Positions 40,917 to 51,414 of a DNA stretch of 64,000 nt are shown in pieces (positions within the stretch are counted from its first letter, which is position 1; every line of letters starts with the position of its first letter). Under the pieces are notes generated by a model. It saw only the letters and a program-made list of their open reading frames with translations. It ran no database searches and was not told the origin of the DNA. Source of the DNA: Sphingomonadaceae bacterium (GTDB lineage Bacteria; Pseudomonadota; Alphaproteobacteria; Sphingomonadales; Sphingomonadaceae); NCBI GenBank assembly GCA_025056155.1, contig JANWWL010000009.1, forward strand, positions 140,791-204,790, written 5' to 3'. The position numbers were made by a program, and so were the translations under genes.

Positions 40917-42443
40917 TCAGGCCGCGCGCTCGGTCTTCCGGGGCCAATACCGCTCCTTCAGAAGCCGCTTGTAGAGCTTGCCCGTGTCGTGGCGGGGCAG
41001 TTCGGGATCGAAGTCCACGCTCTTCGGGCACTTGATGGGCGACAGGCGGGCGCGGCAATAGGCGATGAGTTCGGCGGCGAGCTCCGGACCCGCATCGGCC
41101 CAATCGCGCGGCTGCACCACGGCCTTGACCGCCTCGCCCAGCTCCTCGTCGGGCACGCCGATCACCGCTACGTCGGCCACCTTGGGGTGCATGATGAGGA
41201 CGTTCTCGGTCTCTTGGGGATAGACGTTCACGCCCCCAGAGATGATCATGTAGCTTGCTCGGTCGGTCAGGAACAGGTAGCCGTCTTCATCGACGTAGCC
41301 GATGTCGCCGAAGGTCGTGCCGTGGGGGCCAGTCACTTCGGCCGTCTTCTGAGGGTCGTTGTGGTACTGGACCGGGGGGCCGCCATGGAAGTAGATCCGG
41401 CCCTCGCGCCCGGGCGGCAGGAGGTTGCCCTGCTCATCGACAATCCGGATTTCGCCCAACAGGGCCTTGCCCACGCTGCCCTTCTTCCGCAGCCACTCCT
41501 CGGGCCCGATGGCCGTGAAGCCCGCGCCTTCGGTCGCAGAGTAATATTCGTAGATCCGGGGGCCCAGCCACTCGATCATCCGCTCCTTCACCTCGATGGG
41601 GCAGGGAGCGGCCGCGTGGATGATGGCGCGGATCGACGACAGGTCGTAGCGCCGGCGCACGTCTTCGGGGAGCTTCAGCATGCGCACGAACATGGTGGGC
41701 ACCACCTGGCTGTGCGTCACGCGATGGCGTTCGATGAGCGCCAGGAAGCGTTCGGCGTCGAACTTCTCCATCACGATCACCGTGCCGCCGGCGCGGTGCA
41801 CGGCCATGCAGTAGCGCAAGGGCGCGGCGTGATAGAGGGGGGCAGGCGAAAGATAGATCGTGTCGGGGCCGAACCCGTAGAGGTTCGTCACCAGCATGAG
41901 GAGGGGGTCGGGCTGGTCGATGGGGCCCTCGGGCAAGGGCCCGATGACCCCCTTGGGCCGGCCGGTGGTGCCGCTCGAATACAGCATGTCGCGGCCCGGG
42001 CTTTCGTCGGCGATCCGGGTCTCGGGGTGGGGTGCCAGGGCGTCCTCCAGGGGGGTGAAGCCGTCGATGGCCCCGCCCACGGCCAGACGGTTGGGGACGG
42101 CGGGCAGCTCGCGGGCCACGGCGCCCAGCTCGGCCGAAGCGACAAGCAGCTTCGCACCACAATCGCGCACGATATAGCCCGCCTCGTCGGCCGTGAGCTT
42201 GGTGGAAATGCAGGTGAAGATGAGGCCAGAGCGCTGGGCAGCCCAGCAGAGCGGCAGATAGTCGATGCCGTTGAGCAGGAAGTAGGCCACCGTGTCGCCG
42301 CGCTTGAGGCCCAGGTGACGGAAGAGCTGGGCCATCCGGTTCGAGCGCGCCTCGAGCCCGGCGTAGGTGAGCGTCTCGCCCGAGCCGCCCATCACGATGG
42401 CGGGCTTCTCAGGCTGGGTTTCGGCGTGGCGGAACGGGTGCAT
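40917..42443 (-). CDS. AMP-dependent acyl-CoA synthetase
   Basis: This 508-residue ANL-superfamily ligase activates a carboxylic acid as acyl-AMP and then acyl-CoA. The P-loop MLYSSGTTGRPKG, YEYYSATEGAGFT, the GYVDEDGYLFLTDRA hinge and the catalytic Lys in LPRHDTGKLYKR near the C-terminus are visible. It resembles medium/long-chain fatty acid enzymes, but chain length cannot be read from sequence. GGGAGGA lies before the ATG at 42443. It is followed by a 191-nt gap with no feature I can support. Confidence 0.9.
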   Translation of the reverse strand: MHPFRHAETQPEKPAIVMGGSGETLTYAGLEARSNRMAQLFRHLGLKRGDTVAYFLLNGIDYLPLCWAAQRSGLIFTCISTKLTADEAGYIVRDCGAKLLVASAELGAVARELPAVPNRLAVGGAIDGFTPLEDALAPHPETRIADESPGRDMLYSSGTTGRPKGVIGPLPEGPIDQPDPLLMLVTNLYGFGPDTIYLSPAPLYHAAPLRYCMAVHRAGGTVIVMEKFDAERFLALIERHRVTHSQVVPTMFVRMLKLPEDVRRRYDLSSIRAIIHAAAPCPIEVKERMIEWLGPRIYEYYSATEGAGFTAIGPEEWLRKKGSVGKALLGEIRIVDEQGNLLPPGREGRIYFHGGPPVQYHNDPQKTAEVTGPHGTTFGDIGYVDEDGYLFLTDRASYMIISGGVNVYPQETENVLIMHPKVADVAVIGVPDEELGEAVKAVVQPRDWADAGPELAAELIAYCRARLSPIKCPKSVDFDPELPRHDTGKLYKRLLKERYWPRKTERAA

Positions 42444-43028
42444 GGCGGTCCTCCCGCACCGGTTCATAGGCGAGGTGGCCGGCGGCCGGGAGCCCGCGCA
42501 GTTCGCGAGGGTGGGACCGGAGGGAGCGATCGAGGCGCGCCGCGCCTTGTCCCAGGCCCGTGGGCGGGGAACGTCGCGGCCAGGGGGCCGCTGCGGTGCC
42601 GCGCGCCCGGCGGCACCCATCAGCCGTAGGTCCGCCGTCGGAAGGCGCGCGCCGTCACGCGCTGTTCCTGCCGGCTCAGGCGGGCCGCCACCCTCAGCCC
42701 GGGAGATCGGCCCCGAGCCCCGGGCCGCCACCCTGGACACGGGGCCCACCCGAGCGACGGTTCTGACCGGCCCGCGCGCTCAGTCGGGCAACCGACGGAC
42801 AGAGGGCGCCGCGCGACCGAGTCGGCCTGGCGCGTCGGCGCCCGCGGAGCCGCCCCCCGGGGCGCGTTCGACCGATGCCATCACGGACTCCGCCCGTGGC
42901 GGGCCGCCCGCCCGTCGTGCGGAGGGCGCCGCGCGTGGGGCCGCGCCCATGCCTCGGGGCCTCTGCCGCGGCACCGGGCGGGGGCGCCCGCTTTTCCCGC
43001 GCCGCGCCTCGGGCTAACGGCCCGGCCC
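42444..43028. other. Long extremely GC-rich intergenic region between acyl-CoA synthetase and glyQ
   Basis: This 585-nt region separates divergent genes and must hold both promoters. No coding frame in it looks like a protein (Arg/Ala/Gly/Pro only). It has short direct repeats, GGGCCGCCACCCT at about 42689 and 42724 and GAGGGCGCCGCGCG at about 42803 and 42921. I see no RNA gene, hairpin-plus-T run or clear promoter. Confidence 0.5.
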
Positions 43029-43883
43029 GTGCCAACTCCCCGCAGCTTCCAGGACCTGATCCTGGCCCTGCACGCCTTCTGGAGCGCGGAGGGCTGCGCG
43101 ATCCTGCAACCCTACGACATGGAGATGGGGGCGGGCACCTTTCATCCGGCCACCGCGCTCAAGGCGCTGGGCCCCGAGCCATGGCGGGCGGCCTACGTCC
43201 AGCCCTGCCGCCGGCCCGCCGACGGCCGCTACGGCGAAAACCCCAACCGCCTGCAGCACTACTATCAGTATCAGGTGATCCTGAAGCCCGCGCCCCACGA
43301 CGTGCTCGACCGATACTTCGCCTCGCTGCGGGCCATCGGCCTCGATCCTGCGATCCACGACGTCCGCCTGGTGGAAGACGACTGGGAGAGCCCCACGCTC
43401 GGCGCCTGGGGCCTGGGGTGGGAGGTGTGGTGCGACGGGATGGAGGTGACCCAGTTCACCTACTTCCAGCAGGTGGCTGGCCATGACTGCGAGCCCGTGC
43501 CGGCCGAGATCACCTACGGCCTCGAACGGCTCGCCATGTACATCCTGGGCCACGACGACGTCTTCGCCCTGCCGTTCAACGACCGGGGCCTCACCTATGG
43601 CGACGTCTTTCGCGAGGCCGAACGGCAGTTCTCGGCCTACAACTTCGCGCAGGCCGACGTGGCCACGCTGCGGACCGGGTTCGCCGCGGCGGAAGCGGAA
43701 TGCCGCGCGCTGGTCGCAGCGGGGCTGCCCCTGCCGGCCTATGACCAGGCGATCCGGGCGAGCCACCTGTTCAACCTCTTGGATGCGCGCGGCGTGATTT
43801 CGGTTTCCGAACGCCAGGCCACCATCCTGAGGATCCGAGCGCTGGTGAAGGCCGTGGCCGACCGGATGGTGGCAGGTGCCTGA
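43029..43883 (+). CDS. glyQ: Glycyl-tRNA synthetase alpha subunit
   Basis: This 284-residue catalytic subunit of the alpha2beta2-type bacterial enzyme starts with [36 protein letters not shown] and has the class II motif 2 region [20 protein letters not shown] start. It overlaps glyS by 8 nt. Confidence 0.97.
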   Translation: MPTPRSFQDLILALHAFWSAEGCAILQPYDMEMGAGTFHPATALKALGPEPWRAAYVQPCRRPADGRYGENPNRLQHYYQYQVILKPAPHDVLDRYFASLRAIGLDPAIHDVRLVEDDWESPTLGAWGLGWEVWCDGMEVTQFTYFQQVAGHDCEPVPAEITYGLERLAMYILGHDDVFALPFNDRGLTYGDVFREAERQFSAYNFAQADVATLRTGFAAAEAECRALVAAGLPLPAYDQAIRASHLFNLLDARGVISVSERQATILRIRALVKAVADRMVAGA

Positions 43884-45906
43884 CTTCCTGTTGGAACTGA
43901 TGAGCGAGGAAATCCCGGCCCGACTGCAGCCGGCGGCCGCCCGACAGTTGCGCGATCGCTTCCTCGCCCTGTTGACTGAGGCCCGGCTGGCCGCCCGCAC
44001 GGTCGAGGCCGAGGGCGGGCCCCGGCGGTTGGTGCTCCAGGTCCAGGGGCTTGCGGCGTCGAGCGCAGCCCACGTCGAGGAGCGGCGGGGGCCCCGCGTC
44101 GGTGCCTCGCAGGCCGCGGTCGAGGGCTTCCTGCGCTCGGCCGGTGTGGGCCCCGATGCGCTGGAAGAGCGCGACACGGAGAAGGGCCGGTTCCTCTTCG
44201 CGGTGGTGCACCATCCGGGCCGGCCAGCGGCCGACGTTCTGGCCGAGCGGCTGCCCGCGCTGCTTGAAGCCTTCGACTGGTCCAAGTCGATGCGCTTCGA
44301 AGCGTCGGGCTTTCGCTGGATCCGGCCGCTGCGGGCCATCGTGGCACTGCTGGACGACGCCGTCGTCGCGTTCGAAGTCGCGGGCGTCCGCTCGGGCCAG
44401 GTGACCTACGGCCACCGCACGATGGCGCAGGGTCGCACGGTCGTCATCGCGCACCCCACCGCCTACCTCGACCAAATGGCTCAGGCCTACGTGCTGGTGA
44501 AGGCCGACGAACGCCGGGCCCGCATCCGCAGGGGCGCCCGCCGGGTGGCGGCGGCGGCCGGGTTCACCCTGGTCGAGGACGAAGAGCTCGTCGCCGAAAA
44601 CGCTGGGCTCGCCGAATGGCCCGTGCCGCTGTTGGGCCGGTTCGATCCCGGGTTCCTCGGCCTGCCGCCCGAACTCCTCACGCTCACCCTCAAGTCGCAT
44701 CAGAAGTGCTTCGTGGTGCACGACGCGGGCGGAGCGCTGGGGCCGGCCTTCGTGTGCGTGGCCAATCTCGACGCCCCAGACGGCGGCGCCCGGATCGTGA
44801 AGGGCTACGAGCGCGTGATCGCAGCCCGCTTGGCCGATGCCCGATTCTTCTGGGAGCAGGATCTCAAGGTGCCGCTCGACGTGCGGGCGCAGCACCTCAC
44901 CCAGGTGCTCTTCCACGACCGGCTGGGCACGATGGCCGAGAAGGCCGCGCGCGTGGCGCGCCTCGCCCGCTGGCTGGTCGACACCCATCCCGGCCAGTTT
45001 CCGGGCGCCACCGCCGGCCTGGTGGAGCGGGCGGCGCTTCTTGCGCGGGCCGACCTTGTGACCGGCACGGTGGGCGAGTTTCCCGAGCTGCAAGGGGTCA
45101 TCGGGGCCCACCTGGCCCGGGCCCAGGGCGAGCCCGAGGCGGTCGTGGACTGCTTGCGCCAGTTCCATGCCCCCGTCGTCGAAGGCGCCGTCCCGGCCGC
45201 CGTCACCATCGCCGACCGCCTGGACACGCTGGTGGCGTTCTTCTCGGTCGGCCTCGAGCCCACGGGCTCGCGCGACCCCTTCGCCTTGCGCCGGGTGGCT
45301 CAGGGCCTTCTCGACACCTTGCTGGCGAACGGTATCCGCTTGCCGATCGGGCCGGCCCTGGTCGCGGCCGGCGACCGGCCGGGCTCCGGCGTGCGCGACT
45401 TCCTGCTCGACCGCCTGAAGACGCGCTTGCGCGAGGAAGGCGTGCGCCACGATGTGATCGAGGCGGTCTTCGCTCAGGGCGCGGAGGACGATCCCGTCCG
45501 CCTCGTCGCCCGGGTGCGGGCACTCCAGGCCTTGTCGGGCTCGGCCGACGGCGAGAGCCTGCTCAAGGCCTTCCGGCGCGCGGCCAACATCCTGAAGGCC
45601 GAAGAGGCGCGCGATGGCCCCCACGACGGCCCGGTCGAGCCCGACCGTCTGGTCGAGCCGGCCGAAGCCGCGCTGGTCGCGGCACTCGAGGCCGCGCAAC
45701 CCGCCGTCCGTTCGGCCGTGGCCAGCGAGGATTTCGCCGCCGCCATGGCACGGCTCGCCGCGTTGCGCCCGCAAATCGATCGCTTCTTCGACGAGGTGAC
45801 GGTCAACGCGGGCGATCCGGCGCTGCGTCGGAACCGTCTCGCCGTGCTGGCCCAGTTCCGCTCCACCGCCGGCCTCGTGGCCGATTTCTCGAGGATCGAA
45901 GGCTGA
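43876..45906 (+). CDS. glyS: Glycyl-tRNA synthetase beta subunit
   Basis: This 676-residue subunit carries tRNA binding and an HD-like domain. It opens with [18 protein letters not shown] and has [31 protein letters not shown] and [15 protein letters not shown], all characteristic. The GTG start is inside the end of glyQ, and its TGA shares one base with the ppdK ATG (TGATG). Confidence 0.97.
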   Translation: MPDFLLELMSEEIPARLQPAAARQLRDRFLALLTEARLAARTVEAEGGPRRLVLQVQGLAASSAAHVEERRGPRVGASQAAVEGFLRSAGVGPDALEERDTEKGRFLFAVVHHPGRPAADVLAERLPALLEAFDWSKSMRFEASGFRWIRPLRAIVALLDDAVVAFEVAGVRSGQVTYGHRTMAQGRTVVIAHPTAYLDQMAQAYVLVKADERRARIRRGARRVAAAAGFTLVEDEELVAENAGLAEWPVPLLGRFDPGFLGLPPELLTLTLKSHQKCFVVHDAGGALGPAFVCVANLDAPDGGARIVKGYERVIAARLADARFFWEQDLKVPLDVRAQHLTQVLFHDRLGTMAEKAARVARLARWLVDTHPGQFPGATAGLVERAALLARADLVTGTVGEFPELQGVIGAHLARAQGEPEAVVDCLRQFHAPVVEGAVPAAVTIADRLDTLVAFFSVGLEPTGSRDPFALRRVAQGLLDTLLANGIRLPIGPALVAAGDRPGSGVRDFLLDRLKTRLREEGVRHDVIEAVFAQGAEDDPVRLVARVRALQALSGSADGESLLKAFRRAANILKAEEARDGPHDGPVEPDRLVEPAEAALVAALEAAQPAVRSAVASEDFAAAMARLAALRPQIDRFFDEVTVNAGDPALRRNRLAVLAQFRSTAGLVADFSRIEG

Positions 45907-48563
45907 TGCCCCAGCGTCTCGTCGTTCCCTTCGGTGGCAGCGCCGAACCTGCCCATTGGCTCGGCCGCAACCATCTGGGCGGCAAGGGCGCCAACCTGTG
46001 CGAGATGGCCGCCATCGGCCTGCCGGTGCCGCCGGGCTTCGTGATCCCGACCCCCGTGTGCGCTCGCTTCTACGAGGCCGGGGGCCGCCTGCCCGAAGCC
46101 CTGGTCGAAAGACTGCCGGAAGGCCTGGCCCACATCGAGCAGGCCACGGGATTCCGCTTCGGCGATCCCGACCGGCCGCTGCTCGTCTCGGTTCGCTCAG
46201 GCGCTCGGGTCTCGATGCCCGGCATGATGGACACGGTGCTCAACCTGGGCCTGAACGCCGCCACGGTCGAGGGCCTCGCCCGCCTGACGGGCAATCGCCG
46301 CTTCGCCTTCGACAGCTATCGACGGTTCATCCAGATGTACGCCGACGTCGTGCTGGGCCTCGACCATTACCTGTTCGAGGACGCCATCGAACTCATGAAG
46401 GACGATCGCGGCGTCACCCTCGACACCGAGCTCTCGGCGGCCGATCTCGAGGAGCTGGTGGGTCGCTTCCTCACCATCGTCGAGCGGGAACATGGCGCGC
46501 CCTTCCCGGCCGACCCGATGGTGCAGCTCCAGGGCGCGGTGGCGGCCGTGTTCGCCTCCTGGAGGTCCGAGCGGGCGACCGTCTACCGCCGCCTCAACGA
46601 CATTCCGGACGATTGGGGCACGGCCGTCACCGTCCAGGCGATGGTGTTCGGGAACATGGGCGACACGTCGGCCACGGGGGTCGCCTTCACGCGCGATCCC
46701 GCCACGGGCGAGCGAGCGATCTACGGCGAATATCTGGTCAACGCCCAGGGCGAGGACGTGGTGGCGGGAATCCGCACGCCCCAATACCTGACCCGAGCCG
46801 CTCGCGAGCGGGCCGGGGCCCAGGGCCTGTCGATGGAAGAGGCCATGCCCCAGGTGTTCGCCGAGCTGGCCCGCATCTTCGACCTGCTCGAGCGGCACTA
46901 CCGCGACATGCAGGACATCGAGTTCACCGTGCAGGAAGGCCGGCTGTGGATCCTGCAGACGCGCAGCGGCAAGCGCACGGGTCGGGCGGCGCTGCGGATC
47001 GCCTGTGAGATGGTCGCCGAAGGCCTCATCACCGAGAAGGAGGCCATCCGCCGCGTGGACCCGGCCGTGCTCGACCAGCTGCTGCACCCCACGCTCGACC
47101 CCGCCGCTCCGCGCGAGGTGATCGCAACGGGCCTTCCCGCATCGCCGGGCGCGGCCTCGGGGGCCATCGTGCTGGATTCGACCGAAGCCGAGCGCCGGGC
47201 GGCGCTGGGTGAGTCCGTCATCCTCGTCCGCCACGAGACGAGCCCCGAGGACATCGCTGGGATGCACGCCGCCGCGGGCATCCTGACCGCGCGCGGGGGC
47301 ATGACGAGCCACGCGGCCGTGGTGGCCCGCGGCATGGGCCGGCCGTGCGTCACGGGGGCGGGCAGCGTGCGGATCGACCTCGCCGCCCGCCAGGTCACCG
47401 TCGGCACCCACGTCCTGCCCGAAGGGACGATCCTCACCATCGACGGCGGTACGGGCGAAGTGATGTTGGGCGAAGTGCCCAAGGTCGAACCCGAACTGTC
47501 GGGCCACTTCGCGACCCTCATGGGCTGGGCCGATCGCTACCGGCGCCTGGCCGTGCGCGCCAACGCCGAGACCCCGACCGACTGTCGGGTCGCCCGCCAG
47601 TTCGGCGCCGAGGGCGTCGGTCTTGCGCGAACGGAGCACATGTTCTTCGAGGCCGATCGCATCGTGCTGGTGCGCCGGATGATCCTGGCCCAGGACCCGG
47701 CCGAGCGCGCTGCGGCGCTGGCGGCACTCCTACCCCTCCAGCGGGCGGACTTCGGCCAGATCTTCGAGGTCATGGCCGGCCTTCCCGTGACGATCCGGCT
47801 GCTCGACCCGCCGCTCCACGAGTTCCTGCCGCGTCACGACGCCGACTTCACGGAACTAGCCGAGGCGAGCGGGCTTTCCGTGTCGACCTTGCGCCGGCGC
47901 GCGGACGAGCTGGCCGAGGTGAACCCCATGCTGGGGCACCGCGGCTGCCGGCTGGGGATCACCTTTCCCGAGATCTATGCGATGCAGGTTCGCGCCATCC
48001 TCGAGGCGGCGCTCGCCCAGCCCGATCCTCCGATCCCAGAAATCATGATCCCGCTGGTCGCCACCGCCCGGGAACTCGAGATCACCCGCGGCATCGTCGA
48101 CCAGACGGCCGAAGCGGTGTTCGCCGAAGCCGGCCGGCGCCTTCCCTATCTGGTGGGCACCATGATCGAGCTGCCCCGCGCCGCCCTGCGGGCCGGCGAG
48201 ATCGCCCGCCACGCGCAGTTCTTCAGCTTCGGCACCAACGACTTGACGCAGACGACGCTCGGCATCTCGCGCGATGATGCCGCCCGCTTCCTGCCCGCCT
48301 ACGTCGAGAAAGGCATCTACCCCAAGGATCCCTTCGTCACCCTCGATGTCGAGGGGGTGGGCGAGCTCGTGCGGCTGGCGGCCGAACGCGGCCGGGCCGC
48401 CCGCGCCGACCTCAAGCTCGGCATCTGCGGCGAACACGGCGGCGACCCGGCCTCGATCGCCTTCGTGGCCGGGCTCGGGCTCGATTACGTCAGTTGCTCG
48501 CCCTGGCGCGTGCCGATCGCCCGGCTCGCCGCGGCCCAGGCGGCCCTTGCCGGCGACGACTGA
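45906..48563 (+). CDS. ppdK: Pyruvate, phosphate dikinase
   Basis: This 885-residue enzyme interconverts pyruvate, ATP and phosphate with PEP, AMP and PPi. The N-terminal ATP-grasp domain begins LGRNHLGGKGANLCEMAAIGLPVPPGF, the swivelling phosphohistidine is in TARGGMTSHAAVVARGMGRPCVTGAG near residue 458, and the PEP/pyruvate barrel has GAEGVGLARTEHMFF and the C-terminal GICGEHGGDPAS with the catalytic Cys. Placement directly behind glyQS is common in alphaproteobacteria. It overlaps glyS by one base. Confidence 0.97.
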   Translation: MPQRLVVPFGGSAEPAHWLGRNHLGGKGANLCEMAAIGLPVPPGFVIPTPVCARFYEAGGRLPEALVERLPEGLAHIEQATGFRFGDPDRPLLVSVRSGARVSMPGMMDTVLNLGLNAATVEGLARLTGNRRFAFDSYRRFIQMYADVVLGLDHYLFEDAIELMKDDRGVTLDTELSAADLEELVGRFLTIVEREHGAPFPADPMVQLQGAVAAVFASWRSERATVYRRLNDIPDDWGTAVTVQAMVFGNMGDTSATGVAFTRDPATGERAIYGEYLVNAQGEDVVAGIRTPQYLTRAARERAGAQGLSMEEAMPQVFAELARIFDLLERHYRDMQDIEFTVQEGRLWILQTRSGKRTGRAALRIACEMVAEGLITEKEAIRRVDPAVLDQLLHPTLDPAAPREVIATGLPASPGAASGAIVLDSTEAERRAALGESVILVRHETSPEDIAGMHAAAGILTARGGMTSHAAVVARGMGRPCVTGAGSVRIDLAARQVTVGTHVLPEGTILTIDGGTGEVMLGEVPKVEPELSGHFATLMGWADRYRRLAVRANAETPTDCRVARQFGAEGVGLARTEHMFFEADRIVLVRRMILAQDPAERAAALAALLPLQRADFGQIFEVMAGLPVTIRLLDPPLHEFLPRHDADFTELAEASGLSVSTLRRRADELAEVNPMLGHRGCRLGITFPEIYAMQVRAILEAALAQPDPPIPEIMIPLVATARELEITRGIVDQTAEAVFAEAGRRLPYLVGTMIELPRAALRAGEIARHAQFFSFGTNDLTQTTLGISRDDAARFLPAYVEKGIYPKDPFVTLDVEGVGELVRLAAERGRAARADLKLGICGEHGGDPASIAFVAGLGLDYVSCSPWRVPIARLAAAQAALAGDD

Positions 48564-49491
48564 GCCCCCGCGCCACCAGCTTCCGGCCGCCGGCCGGTGG
48601 CACCGGGTAGACGCCGACGACGGCGTGCGGCTTCGGGTGTTCGCCTGGCCCCACCATCGCCCGCGGGCCCGCCTGTTGCTCCTTCAGGGCTGCGCCGACT
48701 TCCTCGAGAAGTGGGCTCGCCCGATGGCCGAACTTCACGCGCTGGGCCTCGCTATTCTGGCCTTCGACTGGCGAGGGCAGGGGGAATCGACGCGTCTGGT
48801 GCCGGGCGATCTGGGCCACGTGGACGACGTCGGGCAATATTGTGCCGACCTTCGGGCGGTCGCGAGCGCCGCCCCGGCGCTCCTGCCGGGGAACCGGCCG
48901 TGGTTCGCGCTCGGCCATTCGATGGGCCGCCTCGTGCTCATGCTGGCGCTGGCCCGACGGGCACTTCCCTTGCCCCTGGCCGGGGCCATCCTGACCGCCC
49001 CCTTCGTTGGGTTCGCCCTGGCCCTGCGCCGGCCGATCCTCGCCCTGGCCCACCTTCACGTGGCCCAGGGCCGGCGCTACCGGCCGGCCCTGGGGCAGCG
49101 GTCTTGGGGGCCCCACCGCCTCGCCCCCTCCCGCATGCGCCGGCTCACGTTCGACCCCGATTTGTTCCACGACGACGGCCGCTGGATCGCCCGGTGCCCG
49201 GAGCTGGCGGTGGGGGGCGTCAGCTGGGGCTGGCTTGCCGCCCTGGACCGGGCCCACCGCGAGCTTCCAACGGCCCGGTTGGACGCTCTTTCGGTTCCCG
49301 TGCTCGCCCTGCTTGCCGGGCGCGAACGGCTGGTGGCCAACGCGGCCGCCCGGCGTGTCCTCGCCCGCATTCCCGGCGCCGAAGTGGCGCTGCTGGCCGA
49401 GGCGCGCCACGAGATCCTGCGCGAGCGGCCCGAGGTGCGGGCCGAGGCCCTCTCCCGCATCCAAAGCTTCCTCGCTAGGACGGCGGGGTGA
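48547..49491 (+). CDS. Alpha/beta hydrolase, lysophospholipase-like
   Basis: This protein of about 314 residues has the monoacylglycerol lipase/lysophospholipase layout: LLLLQGCADFLEKW, ILAFDWRGQGES, the nucleophile elbow GHSMG, and a late His in EARHEILRERPEVR. The start is uncertain: TTG at 48547 lies inside ppdK, and the next in-frame candidate is a GTG near 48625. Its TGA overlaps the GTG of the next gene. The substrate is likely a lysolipid or monoglyceride. Confidence 0.83.
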   Translation: MPATTEPPRHQLPAAGRWHRVDADDGVRLRVFAWPHHRPRARLLLLQGCADFLEKWARPMAELHALGLAILAFDWRGQGESTRLVPGDLGHVDDVGQYCADLRAVASAAPALLPGNRPWFALGHSMGRLVLMLALARRALPLPLAGAILTAPFVGFALALRRPILALAHLHVAQGRRYRPALGQRSWGPHRLAPSRMRRLTFDPDLFHDDGRWIARCPELAVGGVSWGWLAALDRAHRELPTARLDALSVPVLALLAGRERLVANAAARRVLARIPGAEVALLAEARHEILRERPEVRAEALSRIQSFLARTAG

Positions 49492-50609
49492 GCTCCGCCG
49501 ACGTCGCGATCGTGGGAGCCGGAATCGCCGGTGCCAGCCTGGCCCACGCCCTCCTGGCCCGCGCGCCGGGGCTCAAGCTGCTGCTGCTCGAGGCCGAGGA
49601 CCAGCCGGGCTATCACACCACGGGTCGCTCGGCCGCCTTCTATGCCGAAACCTACGGCGGCCCCGACGTTCGCCCGCTCACCACCGCGTCGAAGGCCTTC
49701 TTCCAGCGGCCCCCGCCCGGCTTCTGCGCGACGGCCCTGCTGTCGCCCCGCGGGGCGCTGCACGTGGCACACGCCGACCGGATCGAGGCGCTCGACCGCC
49801 TGGAGGCGGAATTCGCCCAGGGGATGGTGGCCTACCAGCGGCTGGAGGCGGCAGGCGTTCAGGCCAAGGCGCCGTTCCTGCGCCCGGAATGGGCCACGGC
49901 CGCCCTTTGGGAACCGGGCTGTGCCGACATCGACGTGGCCGCCCTGCACCAGGCCTATTTGCGCTCGGCCCGCCGGTTGGGGGCCACGCTCGTCACGCGG
50001 GCCCGCCTCGAGCGGGGGGTGCGCACGGCCGGTGGCTGGCGGATCGAGACCACGGCGGGCACGTTTGCGGCGACGCGCCTCGTGGACGCCGCGGGGGCCT
50101 GGGGCGATGTCGTGGCGGCGGCCTGCGGCATGGCCCCGATGGGGCTTGCCCCGCTGCGCCGGACCATCGCCGTCGCCGAGGTAACGCCCGAGGCGCCGGC
50201 CGACCTGCCCGTCGTGATGGACGCCGGCGGCGCGATCTATTTCAAGCCCGATGCCGGCCGGCTGTGGATCTCGCCCCACGACGAAACGCCCGACGTCCCC
50301 CGCGACGTCCAGCCCGAGGAACTCGACGTGGCGATCGCCCTCGACCGCTTCGAGCGATTGTGCGACTGGCCAATCCGCCGGCTGGCGGCGAAATGGGCAG
50401 GGCTTCGGACCTTCGCGCCCGATCGGTTGCCCGTCATTGGCCCCGATCCCGACGAGCCCGCCTTCATCTGGTGCGTGGGCCAGGGCGGCTGGGGCATCCA
50501 GACCGCACCGGCCGCCGCCGAGCTTGGCGCCGCGCTGATCCTGGGCCACCTTCCGGGCATCGATTGGGCGCATTATGCACCCTCCCGCTTCCGGCGGCCG
50601 GCGGCCTGA
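49488..50609 (+). CDS. FAD-dependent D-amino-acid-oxidase-family enzyme
   Basis: This 373-residue DAO-fold protein has the dinucleotide-binding motif VAIVGAGIAGASLAHALL at the N-terminus and the C-terminal FAD motif GQGGWGIQTAPAAAELGA. HTTGRSAAFYAETYG near residue 44 is typical of glycine oxidase/D-amino acid dehydrogenase relatives. The substrate is not determined. It starts with GTG in a GTGA overlap with the hydrolase. Confidence 0.85.
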   Translation: MSSADVAIVGAGIAGASLAHALLARAPGLKLLLLEAEDQPGYHTTGRSAAFYAETYGGPDVRPLTTASKAFFQRPPPGFCATALLSPRGALHVAHADRIEALDRLEAEFAQGMVAYQRLEAAGVQAKAPFLRPEWATAALWEPGCADIDVAALHQAYLRSARRLGATLVTRARLERGVRTAGGWRIETTAGTFAATRLVDAAGAWGDVVAAACGMAPMGLAPLRRTIAVAEVTPEAPADLPVVMDAGGAIYFKPDAGRLWISPHDETPDVPRDVQPEELDVAIALDRFERLCDWPIRRLAAKWAGLRTFAPDRLPVIGPDPDEPAFIWCVGQGGWGIQTAPAAAELGAALILGHLPGIDWAHYAPSRFRRPAA

Positions 50610-50655
50610 GGCATCGCGACCCGGCCCGCCGAATCGACGTGCAGGAGGCCGCGCC

Positions 50656-51390
50656 ATGACCCGATCGCTTCTCCCGTTGCTCTTCGGCGCGGCGCTGGTG
50701 GCCGCCTGCGGCGACGGTCCGGCGCCTGGCCCGGCGGATGCCGCCGGCGCGGCGACCCCCGCGCGCCCGGCCGCCCCCGACTGGTCGCAGACGGTGGTTC
50801 GCACGGCCGAAGGCGGCTTTCGCATGGGCAACCCGGATGCGCCCGTGAAGCTCGTGGAATACGCCAGTTTCACCTGCTCGCACTGCCAGCGCTTCCATCT
50901 TGAAGGCGCCGAAGCGCTCAAGACCGGCTTGGTCAAGGCCGGTCGAGTGTCCTATGAATTTCGCCCGTTCTTCCTCAATCCCATCGACGTGGCCGCCACC
51001 CTTGTGGCCGTGTGTAACGGTCCGCAGCAGTTCTTCACTTGGGTCGACCAGCTCTACCGCAATCATGACAGCTGGGTCACGCCGTTCACCAAGCTCACCG
51101 ACCGCGACTTGAAGCCGCTCAACGCGCTGCCCCAGGATCAGCAAGTCAAGCGCCTGGCCGAACTCGGCGGGCTCGATGCCTTCGTGCGTCCTCGGGGCAT
51201 GCCTCGTGCCCGCTTCGACCAATGCCTGACGGATGCGGCCACGCTCAACCGCCTTCTCGACCAGCAGCGCACTGCCATGGAGCGCGACAAGGTGCAGGCC
51301 ACCCCCACCCTGTTCCTCAACGGCCGCAAGCTCGACGGCGTGACCACTTGGGCGGACTTGCGGCCCCGGATCGAGGCCGCCCTGGGCTGA
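50656..51390 (+). CDS. Lipoprotein DsbA-like thioredoxin-fold oxidoreductase
   Basis: This 244-residue protein has a lipoprotein signal with the lipobox LVAAC (Cys 19) and an Ala/Pro linker before a DsbA-like domain with active site CSHC in FTCSHCQRFH and the cis-Pro segment QATPTLFLNG. It is expected to act in the periplasm as a thiol oxidase or isomerase. GCAGGAGG lies before the ATG at 50656. In many alphaproteobacteria this type of gene sits directly before smc, as here (24-nt gap). Confidence 0.9.
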   Translation: MTRSLLPLLFGAALVAACGDGPAPGPADAAGAATPARPAAPDWSQTVVRTAEGGFRMGNPDAPVKLVEYASFTCSHCQRFHLEGAEALKTGLVKAGRVSYEFRPFFLNPIDVAATLVAVCNGPQQFFTWVDQLYRNHDSWVTPFTKLTDRDLKPLNALPQDQQVKRLAELGGLDAFVRPRGMPRARFDQCLTDAATLNRLLDQQRTAMERDKVQATPTLFLNGRKLDGVTTWADLRPRIEAALG

Positions 51391-51414
51391 GGCCCCCGGG
51401 GCGGGGCATCTGTC

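Noticed and set aside
42694..43035. Minus-strand 113-residue frame in the gap before glyQ
   Set aside because: Composition is almost only Arg, Gly, Ala and Pro with no hydrophobic core or ribosome site, as expected from extreme GC content.
44616..45905. Long N-terminal extension of ppdK across glyS
   Set aside because: It reads through glyS in another frame and lacks family features; the ATG at 45906 gives the usual PPDK start.
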